Assembly: GCA_902789175.1 (NCBI GenBank)
Contig: CADANF010000021.1
Location: 1-36,444 of the forward strand
Direction of reading: 5' to 3'
Source of the DNA: an uncultured Lachnospiraceae bacterium
GTDB lineage: Bacteria; Bacillota; Clostridia; Lachnospirales; Lachnospiraceae
DNA length: 36,444 nucleotides
Position 1 is the stretch's first letter; each line of letters starts with the position of its first letter. Position numbers and translations under genes: made by a program. The notes beneath the pieces were generated by a model. That model saw only the letters and a list, made by a program, of their open reading frames with translations, was not told where the DNA came from and made no database searches. Below are positions 25,562-34,072 of this stretch, in pieces.

Positions 25562-26920
25562 ATGAGAATGTATGACATTATTGATAAGAAAAAATATAAG
25601 AAAAAAATATCTGATGAAGAGATCAGCTTTGTAGTTAAGGGATATACTAAAGGAATTATTCCTGATTATCAGATGGCTGCATTTCTTATGGCAGTATGGT
25701 GTAATGGGATGGATGAGGAAGAGACACTTTCACTTACAATGGCTATGGCGCATTCGGGAGATATGCTGGATCTTTCTATGATACCGGGAACAAAAGTAGA
25801 TAAGCATTCCACAGGGGGAGTAGGGGATAAGACTACGCTTTCAGTGGGGCCGATTATTGCCAGTCTTGGAATACCAATGGCTAAAATGAGCGGCCGTGGA
25901 CTGGGACATACCGGTGGAACTATTGATAAATTAGATAGTATTCCTGGTTTTTCATCTGATATTTCCGACGAAAGATTTATCGAGATAGTTAAAACTGTAG
26001 GTTTTTGCGATGCATCTCAGACCAGGGACTTAGCTCCTGCAGATAAAAAGATATATGCTTTAAGGGATGTTACTGCCACTGTAGATGATTATTCTCTTAT
26101 AGCTTCTTCTATCATGAGTAAGAAGATCGCTTCAGGGGCAGATGCTATACTTCTTGATGTTAAATGCGGAAATGGTGCATTTATGCAGGATAGATCCAGT
26201 GCCATAAAACTTGCAGAGTGTATGATGAATATTGGAAAACTGGCAAAAAGACAGGTGAACTGTATAATAACTGATATGAATGAACCTTTGGGAAATACAG
26301 TAGGTAATTCTATTGAAGTTATTGAAGCTATAGACCTTTTAAAATATGGCTTTGACAGTGATAAGGTGGATAAAAGATATAGCGAGATAGTACTTTATGT
26401 CTGCCGTGAAATGGTTCTTATGTCAGATATATTTAAAAATGAAAAATATAAAGATATGACAGAAGAAGAAAGGGTGTCTTTAGCTGAAAAACTTGTAAGA
26501 GAAACTGTAGATAAGGGATGTGCCCTTGAAAAGATGAAGGAATTCATAGCAGCTGAAGGCGGTGACAGTAATGTCGTGGAGAATGAAGACTTGCTGCCTA
26601 AAGCAAAATATATCTACGAAGTAACATTTGATAGGGATGGATATTTAGATAAAGTTGATACTAAAGAAGTTGGAATGGCGTCACTTATGCTGGGAGCAGG
26701 TAGATTAAAGAAAGAAGATGACATCGATCCTGCAGCGGGCATTAAGTTATTTAAACATTTAGGAGATAAGGTAAAGAAAGGTGAGAGATTTGCTTTGCTT
26801 TATACCAATAAAGAGGAGACTATTAAGGAGGCTGAGGACAGGCTTCTTAAGGCTTACGAGGTTTCAAATGAAGCCGGTAGTTCAAAAAATGTGATCATAG
26901 ATATTTTAAGGCAGAATTAA
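25562..26920 (+). CDS. pdp: Pyrimidine-nucleoside phosphorylase
   Basis: A 452-residue enzyme of the thymidine/pyrimidine nucleoside phosphorylase family, slightly longer than Bacillus Pdp (433). It cleaves uridine and thymidine with phosphate to base and (deoxy)ribose-1-phosphate, the substrate of the adjacent DeoB. Phosphate-binding KVDKHSTGGVGDKT and the family signature KMSGRGLGHTGGT are intact, followed by SIMSKKIASGAD. The ATG at 25562 (MRMYDII) was preferred over 25541 because GGGGTGAT (25550-25557) lies directly before it and the N-terminus then matches Bacillus Pdp. No terminator is seen after it. Confidence 0.94.
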   Translation: MRMYDIIDKKKYKKKISDEEISFVVKGYTKGIIPDYQMAAFLMAVWCNGMDEEETLSLTMAMAHSGDMLDLSMIPGTKVDKHSTGGVGDKTTLSVGPIIASLGIPMAKMSGRGLGHTGGTIDKLDSIPGFSSDISDERFIEIVKTVGFCDASQTRDLAPADKKIYALRDVTATVDDYSLIASSIMSKKIASGADAILLDVKCGNGAFMQDRSSAIKLAECMMNIGKLAKRQVNCIITDMNEPLGNTVGNSIEVIEAIDLLKYGFDSDKVDKRYSEIVLYVCREMVLMSDIFKNEKYKDMTEEERVSLAEKLVRETVDKGCALEKMKEFIAAEGGDSNVVENEDLLPKAKYIYEVTFDRDGYLDKVDTKEVGMASLMLGAGRLKKEDDIDPAAGIKLFKHLGDKVKKGERFALLYTNKEETIKEAEDRLLKAYEVSNEAGSSKNVIIDILRQN

Positions 26921-26936
26921 TGTAGAATCTTTTAGT

Positions 26937-26965
26937 TTGTATTATATGCTATTTTTGTATATAAT
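26937..26965 (+). promoter_or_regulatory. Promoter of pspA-pcrA
   Basis: TTGTAT (26937-26942) and TATAAT (26960-26965), 17 bases apart, inside the gap after pdp. The transcript start should fall about 70 bases before the pspA ATG. I found no alternative-sigma -24/-12 motif. Confidence 0.72.
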
Positions 26966-27039
26966 AGAGTCTAGTGGCGGCAAGTAATAAGCCTAAATCA
27001 ATAATAAGAGTGGTTATTTAAAGGAGGAAGTTTTATATT

Positions 27040-27735
27040 ATGGGAATCATTCAGAGATTTAAAGACATCATGTCAGCTAATATTAATGCACTTCTTGACA
27101 AGGCAGAAGATCCAGAAAAAATGATCGATCAGACAATGAGAAATCTTACAAGAGATCTTGGTAAGGTTAAAGAAGAGACTGCAGCTGTTATGGCAGATGA
27201 GCAGAGAGCTAAGAGAGAACTTGATGAATGCACAGCTGAGATGCAGAAGATGCAGACTTATGCAGAAAAAGCAGTACTTGCTGGAAATGATGCTGATGCA
27301 GCTAAGTTCCTTCAGGAGAAATCAAAGCTTCAGGTTAAGCAGCAGTCATTACAGCAGACATATGAAGTAGCTACAGCTAATTCAATGAAGATGCGTCAGA
27401 TGCATGATAAGCTTGTTAATGATATTAATGAACTTAATTCAAGAAGAGATGCTATCAAGGCTAAGATCAGAGTAGCTAAGACACAGCAGGATATCAACAG
27501 AATCCAGTCTTCAGTTAGTGATTCAGCATCAAGCATTTCAGCCTTTGAACGTATGGAAGCTAAGGCTGATGCAATGCTTGACAGAGCAAATGCAGAAGCA
27601 GAACTTAATTCAACTGAAGCTACAAGCGAAGTAGATGCACTTGCATCAAAGTATGATGCAGCTCCAGACGCAGCCGTTGAAAGTGAGCTTGCAGCACTCA
27701 AGGCAAAACTTGGAGTTACTTCATCTGATCAGTAA
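27040..27735 (+). CDS. pspA: PspA/IM30 family membrane-stress protein
   Basis: A 231-residue, almost wholly helical protein. The N-terminal amphipathic helix (MGIIQRFKDIMSANINALLD) is the membrane-binding element of PspA/Vipp1/LiaH proteins, and the following coiled coil (about 25-150) is rich in Lys, Glu and Gln. These ESCRT-III-like proteins polymerise on damaged membranes and maintain the proton gradient. A clear AAGGAGG (27021-27027) precedes the ATG by 12 bases. The TAA overlaps the ATG of pcrA by one base, an unusual partner for pspA. Confidence 0.92.
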   Translation: MGIIQRFKDIMSANINALLDKAEDPEKMIDQTMRNLTRDLGKVKEETAAVMADEQRAKRELDECTAEMQKMQTYAEKAVLAGNDADAAKFLQEKSKLQVKQQSLQQTYEVATANSMKMRQMHDKLVNDINELNSRRDAIKAKIRVAKTQQDINRIQSSVSDSASSISAFERMEAKADAMLDRANAEAELNSTEATSEVDALASKYDAAPDAAVESELAALKAKLGVTSSDQ

Positions 27736-30065
27736 TGGACGGATTAAATAAAAAACAAGAAGAGGCCTGCTCGTATACCGAGGGGCCTCTCCTTATTTTG
27801 GCGGGAGCAGGATCAGGCAAGACCAGAGTTTTAACCCATAGGATTGCCTATCTTATCAATGAAAAGTCAGTAGCTCCTTATAATATTCTGGCTATCACTT
27901 TCACCAACAAGGCTGCAAAAGAGATGCGTGAAAGAGTTGATAAGATAGTAGGTATGGGATCGGAAGAAATATGGGTAAGTACTTTCCATTCAATGTGCGT
28001 GAGAATCTTAAGAAGATTCAATGAAAAAAGGGGAGGAACCAATAATTTCACCATCTACGATACCGATGATCAAAAAACAGTTATTAAAGAGACTCTTAAA
28101 TATTTAGGGCTTGATGAAAAAAGATATCCTGTAAAGGCTATGATATCAGCCATATCTAAAGCAAAAGAGGAATTCCTGGATCCGGAACAATTTGAAAGAA
28201 CTGCAGGGGCTTCATTTTATGATCTTCAGGTAGCAAAGGTATATCATGAATATCAAAAGCGCATGAGACAGAATAATGCCATGGATTTTGATGATCTTAT
28301 CTTTAATACTATTCAGTTATTTACATTCCAGCCTGATATTCTTAAACTCTATCAGGAAAGATTTAAATATATCATGGTAGATGAGTATCAGGATACAAAC
28401 CATACCCAGTTTTTACTGGTTAAAATGCTTGCTTCAAAATATAGAAACCTGTGCGTTGTGGGTGATGATGACCAGTCTATCTATAAATTCCGTGGAGCAA
28501 ATATTGAGAATATCCTTAGCTTTGAAGATGTATATCCTGATGCCAAGGTAGTAAAACTTGAGCAGAATTACAGATCTACAGCTAATATCCTCAATGCGGC
28601 AAACGGAGTTATAGCCAATAATGAAGGAAGAAAAGACAAGTCTCTCTGGACAGAAAATGAAGATGGAGAGAGGGTATTCTTTACCAGATATGAAAATGAA
28701 AGAGAAGAGGCTCTTGGAGTGGCAGATCAGATGATCGCCGATATGAATGATGGAGCACTTCTTAATGATATGGCAGTTCTATACAGGACTAATGCTCAGT
28801 CAAGAGTAATAGAGGAAAGACTTATCAGAGCAAATATTCCTTATAGACTTGTAGGTGGAACAAACTTTTATTCAAGAAAAGAGATAAGAGATATAGTTGG
28901 TTATCTAAAATGTATCGCCAACCCTGATGATGATGTATCTCTTTCAAGGATAATAAATGTTCCGCGTCGTGGTATAGGAAATACCACAATTGAAAAGTTA
29001 GCTGACTTTGCTGAAGGAAATGGCCTCAATCTTTATGATGCTATTGCTGATTCAGAGATGGTGCCTGGAGTTCAGAGAGCAGTGGCAAAATTATCTTCTT
29101 TCTATGAGATGATGGAAGAATTTAAGAGAGAAGCATTTGATGAAGAGACAAGTCTTTTAGACCTCTATAATGATATTCTGGATAAGACCGGTTATATGGC
29201 GGAATTAAAGGCTGATACTTCAGTTGAAGCACGGACCAGGGTAGAAAACTTAGAAGAATTCAGAAATAAGATAACAGACTATGAAAAAAGTGATGAGAAT
29301 CCAACACTTACCGGACTTTTAGAAGATGTGGCATTGGTGGCAGATGCGGATAAGGATGATGATCCTAACAGTGATAAAGTTACTCTTATGACTCTTCATA
29401 GTGCAAAGGGGCTGGAATTCCCATATGTTTATATGGTGGGAATGGAAGAGAGATTATTTCCAAGTGGAATGTCTCTTGATTCAGATGATCCTGATGCAGC
29501 GGAAGAAGAAAGAAGACTTTGTTATGTAGGTATCACCAGAGCCATGAAAAAACTCTACATGTCTGCTGCAAAATCAAGAATGGTAAATGGAATCACGCAA
29601 TATGCGGCAGTATCAAGATTTGTTAAGGAAATTCCTAAGAATCTTATCCGATATAGGGGTCTTACTATGGAAGATAGAGATGATTCCTATGAGAGGGATA
29701 CAGCAGGAGGATATGGTTTTGGATCATCAAGGGGTTCTTTTGGTAATAGAGATTCCTATGGAAGCAGTAACACGTATTACGATGACTATCAGTATGACAG
29801 ACCGACATCTTTTAGAAAACCTAAGAGAACAGAATATACAGGTAAAAAATTAGAAAAGCCTCATATTTATGGACTATCTAAAGGAATGCCAGAGAAAGTT
29901 GATCTGGATTATACAGTTGGAGATACTGTTAAGCATATTAAGTTTGGTAAAGGAGTTGTTACAGAACTCATTCAAGGCGGAAATGACTATGAAGTTACAG
30001 TGGATTTTGAAACAGCCGGAGAAAAGAAAATGTTTGCATCCCTTGCCAGATTAAGGAAAATTTAA
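27735..30065 (+). CDS. pcrA: ATP-dependent DNA helicase PcrA/UvrD
   Basis: A 776-residue superfamily 1A helicase translocating 3' to 5' on DNA. Motifs in order: Walker A GAGSGKTRVL, TFTNKAAKEM, Walker B VDEYQDTN, GDDDQSIYKFRG, LEQNYRST, TLHSAKGLEFP and the late YVGITRA. The C-terminal segment, GDTVKHIKFGKGVV to the end, is the Tudor-like domain that binds RNA polymerase in PcrA. It repairs DNA, displaces RecA and resolves stalled transcription. The Gly/Ser/Tyr-rich linker at about 660-700 is low complexity. It has no evident ribosome binding site of its own and begins within the pspA stop (TAATG), so translation is likely coupled. Confidence 0.95.
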   Translation: MDGLNKKQEEACSYTEGPLLILAGAGSGKTRVLTHRIAYLINEKSVAPYNILAITFTNKAAKEMRERVDKIVGMGSEEIWVSTFHSMCVRILRRFNEKRGGTNNFTIYDTDDQKTVIKETLKYLGLDEKRYPVKAMISAISKAKEEFLDPEQFERTAGASFYDLQVAKVYHEYQKRMRQNNAMDFDDLIFNTIQLFTFQPDILKLYQERFKYIMVDEYQDTNHTQFLLVKMLASKYRNLCVVGDDDQSIYKFRGANIENILSFEDVYPDAKVVKLEQNYRSTANILNAANGVIANNEGRKDKSLWTENEDGERVFFTRYENEREEALGVADQMIADMNDGALLNDMAVLYRTNAQSRVIEERLIRANIPYRLVGGTNFYSRKEIRDIVGYLKCIANPDDDVSLSRIINVPRRGIGNTTIEKLADFAEGNGLNLYDAIADSEMVPGVQRAVAKLSSFYEMMEEFKREAFDEETSLLDLYNDILDKTGYMAELKADTSVEARTRVENLEEFRNKITDYEKSDENPTLTGLLEDVALVADADKDDDPNSDKVTLMTLHSAKGLEFPYVYMVGMEERLFPSGMSLDSDDPDAAEEERRLCYVGITRAMKKLYMSAAKSRMVNGITQYAAVSRFVKEIPKNLIRYRGLTMEDRDDSYERDTAGGYGFGSSRGSFGNRDSYGSSNTYYDDYQYDRPTSFRKPKRTEYTGKKLEKPHIYGLSKGMPEKVDLDYTVGDTVKHIKFGKGVVTELIQGGNDYEVTVDFETAGEKKMFASLARLRKI

Positions 30066-30106
30066 CAATAAAATATCTTTTTTCTGTGGAACATGATGAA
30101 ATTCTG

Positions 30107-30115
30107 TGATATAAT
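30107..30115 (+). promoter_or_regulatory. Extended -10 promoter for the acidic-tail protein
   Basis: TGATATAAT: a perfect -10 (30110-30115) with the extended TG motif at 30107-30108. The -35 region (TGGAAC) is poor. It lies 40-50 bases before the ATG at 30159. Confidence 0.6.
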
Positions 30116-30158
30116 CAAATCACATTTAGATCTTTAGCGAAAGGTGGGTCGTTACTTT

Positions 30159-30413
30159 ATGAAGAAAGAAGAACTTAGAGAAGAAGGTGCTGTTGAGGGA
30201 GCAAAGAATGCGATTATCTCAGTAGCAATCATTGTAGGTATTATCACACTTATTGTTGGTATTGCTGTAGCAGTTTACAAGTATCTCACACCAGATTATC
30301 TTGATGATTTTGATGAATTTGATGATGATTTTGATGATGATTTCTTTGAAGATGATGATCAGGATGAGATTACAGAGGATGTAAAGCCTGAAGCAGTAAC
30401 TGCGGAAGCTTAA
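30159..30413 (+). CDS. Small single-span membrane protein with Asp-rich tail
   Basis: An 84-residue protein: a charged N-terminus, one membrane segment (about residues 18-40, NAIISVAIIVGIITLIVGI), then a tail with an unusually dense run of Asp, Glu and Phe (DDFDEFDDDFDDDFF) and a weakly acidic end. I know no family for it. The acidic tail might bind cations or a basic partner. GTG at 30144 is inside the AAAGGTGG ribosome binding site, so ATG 30159 was chosen. It has its own promoter and a strong terminator. Confidence 0.7.
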   Translation: MKKEELREEGAVEGAKNAIISVAIIVGIITLIVGIAVAVYKYLTPDYLDDFDEFDDDFDDDFFEDDDQDEITEDVKPEAVTAEA

Positions 30414-30441
30414 TCTACACTTTAAGAATCTTTTAAAATAT

Positions 30442-30471
30442 CCGCGATGGAAATTCCATCGCGGTTTTTTT
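30442..30471 (+). terminator. Strong terminator after the acidic-tail gene
   Basis: CCGCGATGG pairs exactly with CCATCGCGG around AAATT, followed by TTTTTTT. Confidence 0.93.
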
Positions 30472-30621
30472 GCGTAGACATCGAGCCGTCAGGCGAGAGG
30501 GATATGTTATTTAAGAAATTATTAATAACTTTACATATATTATATTAATTATTATGAATTATTATATGGGTACGTTATAATTATTAAATATAATTTTAAC
30601 AGTTTTATGAGGAGAACCAAA

Positions 30622-31326
30622 ATGGCAAATATTCTTGTATGCGATGATGACAGAGAAATAGCTGATGCTATTGAGATTTATCTTAGAAGCGAGGGACATA
30701 AAGTAATTAAGGCATATAACGGCCAGGAAGCTTTAGACAAGATGGAGGGAGAAGAGATCCATCTTGTTGTGATGGATATCATGATGCCTGTTTTAAATGG
30801 CATTGAGGCAACTCTTAAATTAAGAGAAAAGTCACATGTTCCTGTAATCCTTCTTTCAGCTAAGTCAGAAGATAATGATAAGATCCTTGGACTTAATATC
30901 GGAGCTGATGATTATGTTACAAAACCTTTTAATCCACTTGAACTTGTTGCAAGAGTTAAATCTCAGTTAAGAAGATATACAGAGCTTGGTGCGGCCCCTG
31001 AGGAAAAAGACGATAAGGATGAGATAATTGTAAATGGTGGCCTTATCATTAATGACAGTACCAAGGAAGTGGTCTGTGATGGAAGAGAGATAAGACTGAC
31101 ACCTATTGAATATAATATCATTAAGTTTCTGGCAGAAAATGCAGGAAGAATATTCTCTACCTCAAGACTCTATGAAGCTGTATGGAATGAAGAAGCCATT
31201 GGTTCGGATAATGTAATAGCTGTTCATATAAGGCATATTCGTGAAAAATTAGAAATTGATCCTAAGAGCCCAAGATATCTGAAAGTTGTCTGGGGTCAGG
31301 GTTATAAGATTGAAAAGATGGAGTAG
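30622..31326 (+). CDS. OmpR/PhoB-family response regulator
   Basis: A 234-residue regulator. The receiver domain has the acidic pocket DDD (8-10), phosphate acceptor Asp52 in VVMDIMMP and the conserved Lys in TKPF. After a charged linker (EEKDDKDE) the C-terminal winged-helix domain shows the family pattern RLTPIEYNIIKFL and VAVHIRHIREK-like recognition (written VIAVHIRHIREKLE). It is VanR-like in length. The start at 30622 was preferred over ATG 30607 because GAGGAG (30609-30614) lies between them. The histidine kinase gene follows eight bases after its stop. Confidence 0.93.
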   Translation: MANILVCDDDREIADAIEIYLRSEGHKVIKAYNGQEALDKMEGEEIHLVVMDIMMPVLNGIEATLKLREKSHVPVILLSAKSEDNDKILGLNIGADDYVTKPFNPLELVARVKSQLRRYTELGAAPEEKDDKDEIIVNGGLIINDSTKEVVCDGREIRLTPIEYNIIKFLAENAGRIFSTSRLYEAVWNEEAIGSDNVIAVHIRHIREKLEIDPKSPRYLKVVWGQGYKIEKME

Positions 31327-31334
31327 TGTATTAA

Positions 31335-34046
31335 GTGGAATCTAAGAAAGCAAAAGTAAAAGTTTTAAACATAATATTCTTTATACTTAGTTTTATTGCT
31401 GTAATGATGATGGGATGTGCTTATATCTCAGCTTATGGAAGATACAGGTTCTTTCAGGATGGCAATCTGGAAGTGGTAAATGACTATAGAGAAACTGATT
31501 ATGTTAAAGAGTATTTGGGAGAAGCTGTAAAGGGGTTTGTAAGCAATCTTAATACAAGGGATGATTATGCTTCAATTCCTAAATATGGAAAGATTGAAAC
31601 GATCAATTATGATACTGGAGTTTATCTGGAAATTGATGTTTCGGATTATGCAAAGAGTATTGGTAAGAATTATTATTCTTTATTAGATGAGATATTTATA
31701 AATACAGGTTTCTCTGATAAGAGAGGTATGTATCACTATGTTGATTCAAGTTTTAATTATGCATATGATTCCTTTTCTGATCTGAGCGGTTTTATTGTGA
31801 TGAAACCTTCGGATTATCTGGATCTATTATATACTTGTGGAACTGAGTATAAATCCGGAACTGAGTATTCTGATGTACAAAAAGAAGTAATCTCTGAAAT
31901 AGAAGATAATTATGGTGTAAAACTTGAAGATGGTGATAGATTCTATATATATGATTCGAAGAAATACTTTATATTCTTTAAGGATGCCAGACAATATATA
32001 AATAATTATCTTGGATTCTGTGATATTGATTCTATAGAGTATTATGACAAACTGTATATTCCATATGATTTTGTATATACAGAGTATCAGATGAGAAATA
32101 TTACACCGGCAGAACTTATAGAAAAACAGGAGATAAAAAACAGAATCCTTACAGCTCCATTTTTTGAAAATGAGATGTTTGCTTATATTTCGACTCTTTC
32201 GAGCACACAGTTGGAAAGTTTAAAGGGTAATAGTAATGTCTCTTTTGATTCTCTTATGAGTGCTCCATATGTATATATTAATTATGGAAGAGGCCGCAGT
32301 TGGGATGGACAGACCGTTGACAAGAGTAATTATAAGAATGAAAGACAGAAGATTATAAAGACTAAATGTGATTTCTATGTAAGTTTTGACAATGGTAAGA
32401 TAACTACATTTACATATGATAATAAAGGCGATATAAAGCAGCTGGATGCACTTTATCAGGATGATATTACAGAATTGGAAGCTAATGAAAATAGTGATGA
32501 AATATCTTTCATTATCGGAATTAGACCAAATTCCCTTAGAGTTGGACAGTATTATACACCTTTTAATCTTGAAGAATTACAGTTTACATTTGAATTCTGT
32601 AAATATATAGCTAATCCTTTGGCGGTTATAACTCTTGGAGCTGTTGTATTTTTGATATGTATCATTTCAATGACGATCCTTGCAGGCAGAACTTTTGATA
32701 AAGATGGAAATGCAAAAGTAGAAATTGTACCGGGGGATAATATTCCGCTTGAATTCCTTGTCTTTGTGCTTCTTATGATGGTGTCTGGATACTTTTTCTT
32801 AAAAACAGTGGCTGTCCAGTATATAAGATCACTAAAGATTGAAAATGACAATACGCCGCTTCTTATCAGCATCTGTTTTGCTGCGGGCCTTATGTATGCC
32901 ATTTTCATCATGATCTATCTTTCAATCGTAAGAAGGATAAAGTTAAAGATTTTCTTTGGAAATACTTTAGTAACAAGCTTTTTTAGAAAAGTGTCCAAAT
33001 CTATTGACTATTTTTCTTTAAAGAGCAGAGGTAAGAGATGGGCAGCAGTAAAGGCAGGAATATTATTTATAGTTAATATAGCAGCCTTTTTCTCTATCTT
33101 ATTTATTGACGGGGATGATATCTGGTTTATTATATGTATAGCATTAGTATTTGATGTTATTGCTATGGCAAGGTACATAAAGTATTCTGTCCAGATAAAT
33201 AAGGTTTTAACTGAATTTGATAAGCTTGATCAGGGTGATTTTGATGTATTTATCGATACATCTGAATATTCAGGTGATTTAAAGGCTCTTGGTGAATCTG
33301 TTAATAAGATTGGTGAGGTTCTAAGAAATAAGGTTGATATTTCGACTAAGGATGAAAGACTTAAGGCTGAACTTATCACAAATGTATCTCACGATATAAA
33401 AACCCCTCTTACGTCTATAATCAGCTATATAGATCTGCTCAAGAGAGAAAATATAGAAAATGAGAATGCTAAAAAGTATATTGAGATCCTTGAGAATAAG
33501 TCTCTTAGACTTAAGAATCTTACCCTTGACCTTATTGAAGCTTCAAAGGTAAGTACAGGTGCCATACAGCTTGAGAAGATGGATTTTGATCTTTCAGAGT
33601 TCCTTAATCAGTTATGTGGTGAATACGAGCAGAAATTTGTAGATTCAAATCTTACACTTGTAGTAGATATTCCGGAAACTCCTGTTATAATAAATGGGGA
33701 CGGAAGAAGGTTATTCAGAGCGTTCGGTAATCTCTTCGTCAATGCATATAAATATGCTTTATCTTCAACAAGAGTATATATCAGTTTAAAAGTTGTTGAT
33801 AATAGTGCCATTTTCAGGATTAAGAATATAAGTCGGGATCAGCTTAATATATCTCCGGAAGAATTGAAGGAAAGATTCGTAAGAGGAGATAAATCCAGAT
33901 ATACCGAAGGATCAGGACTGGGACTTTCAATAAGTGAAAATCTTATAAAACTTCATGATGGTGAACTTAATATCATCATAGATGGAGACTATTATACAGC
34001 TGAGGTTATACTTCCTTTAAAGGAGGCAGAAGATAAAGAAGAGTAA
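31335..34046 (+). CDS. Sensor histidine kinase with large extracellular domain and several membrane spans
   Basis: A 903-residue kinase, partner of the adjacent response regulator. The layout is: membrane segment at about 10-32; an extracellular domain of nearly 400 residues (to about 425) rich in Tyr and Asp; about five membrane segments at 428-613; a HAMP-like linker (about 625-665); the dimerisation domain with phospho-accepting His686 in NVSHDIKTPLT; and an ATP-binding domain with the N box NLFVNAYKYA (about 798) and GSGLGLSISENLIK (about 858). The sensor domain matches nothing I recognise, so the signal is unknown. It starts with GTG after GGAG (31320-31323); the Lys-rich N-terminus supports that start. 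Confidence 0.88.
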   Translation: MESKKAKVKVLNIIFFILSFIAVMMMGCAYISAYGRYRFFQDGNLEVVNDYRETDYVKEYLGEAVKGFVSNLNTRDDYASIPKYGKIETINYDTGVYLEIDVSDYAKSIGKNYYSLLDEIFINTGFSDKRGMYHYVDSSFNYAYDSFSDLSGFIVMKPSDYLDLLYTCGTEYKSGTEYSDVQKEVISEIEDNYGVKLEDGDRFYIYDSKKYFIFFKDARQYINNYLGFCDIDSIEYYDKLYIPYDFVYTEYQMRNITPAELIEKQEIKNRILTAPFFENEMFAYISTLSSTQLESLKGNSNVSFDSLMSAPYVYINYGRGRSWDGQTVDKSNYKNERQKIIKTKCDFYVSFDNGKITTFTYDNKGDIKQLDALYQDDITELEANENSDEISFIIGIRPNSLRVGQYYTPFNLEELQFTFEFCKYIANPLAVITLGAVVFLICIISMTILAGRTFDKDGNAKVEIVPGDNIPLEFLVFVLLMMVSGYFFLKTVAVQYIRSLKIENDNTPLLISICFAAGLMYAIFIMIYLSIVRRIKLKIFFGNTLVTSFFRKVSKSIDYFSLKSRGKRWAAVKAGILFIVNIAAFFSILFIDGDDIWFIICIALVFDVIAMARYIKYSVQINKVLTEFDKLDQGDFDVFIDTSEYSGDLKALGESVNKIGEVLRNKVDISTKDERLKAELITNVSHDIKTPLTSIISYIDLLKRENIENENAKKYIEILENKSLRLKNLTLDLIEASKVSTGAIQLEKMDFDLSEFLNQLCGEYEQKFVDSNLTLVVDIPETPVIINGDGRRLFRAFGNLFVNAYKYALSSTRVYISLKVVDNSAIFRIKNISRDQLNISPEELKERFVRGDKSRYTEGSGLGLSISENLIKLHDGELNIIIDGDYYTAEVILPLKEAEDKEE

Positions 34047-34072
34047 ATAGTACTAACAAAGGGACTGATTTT

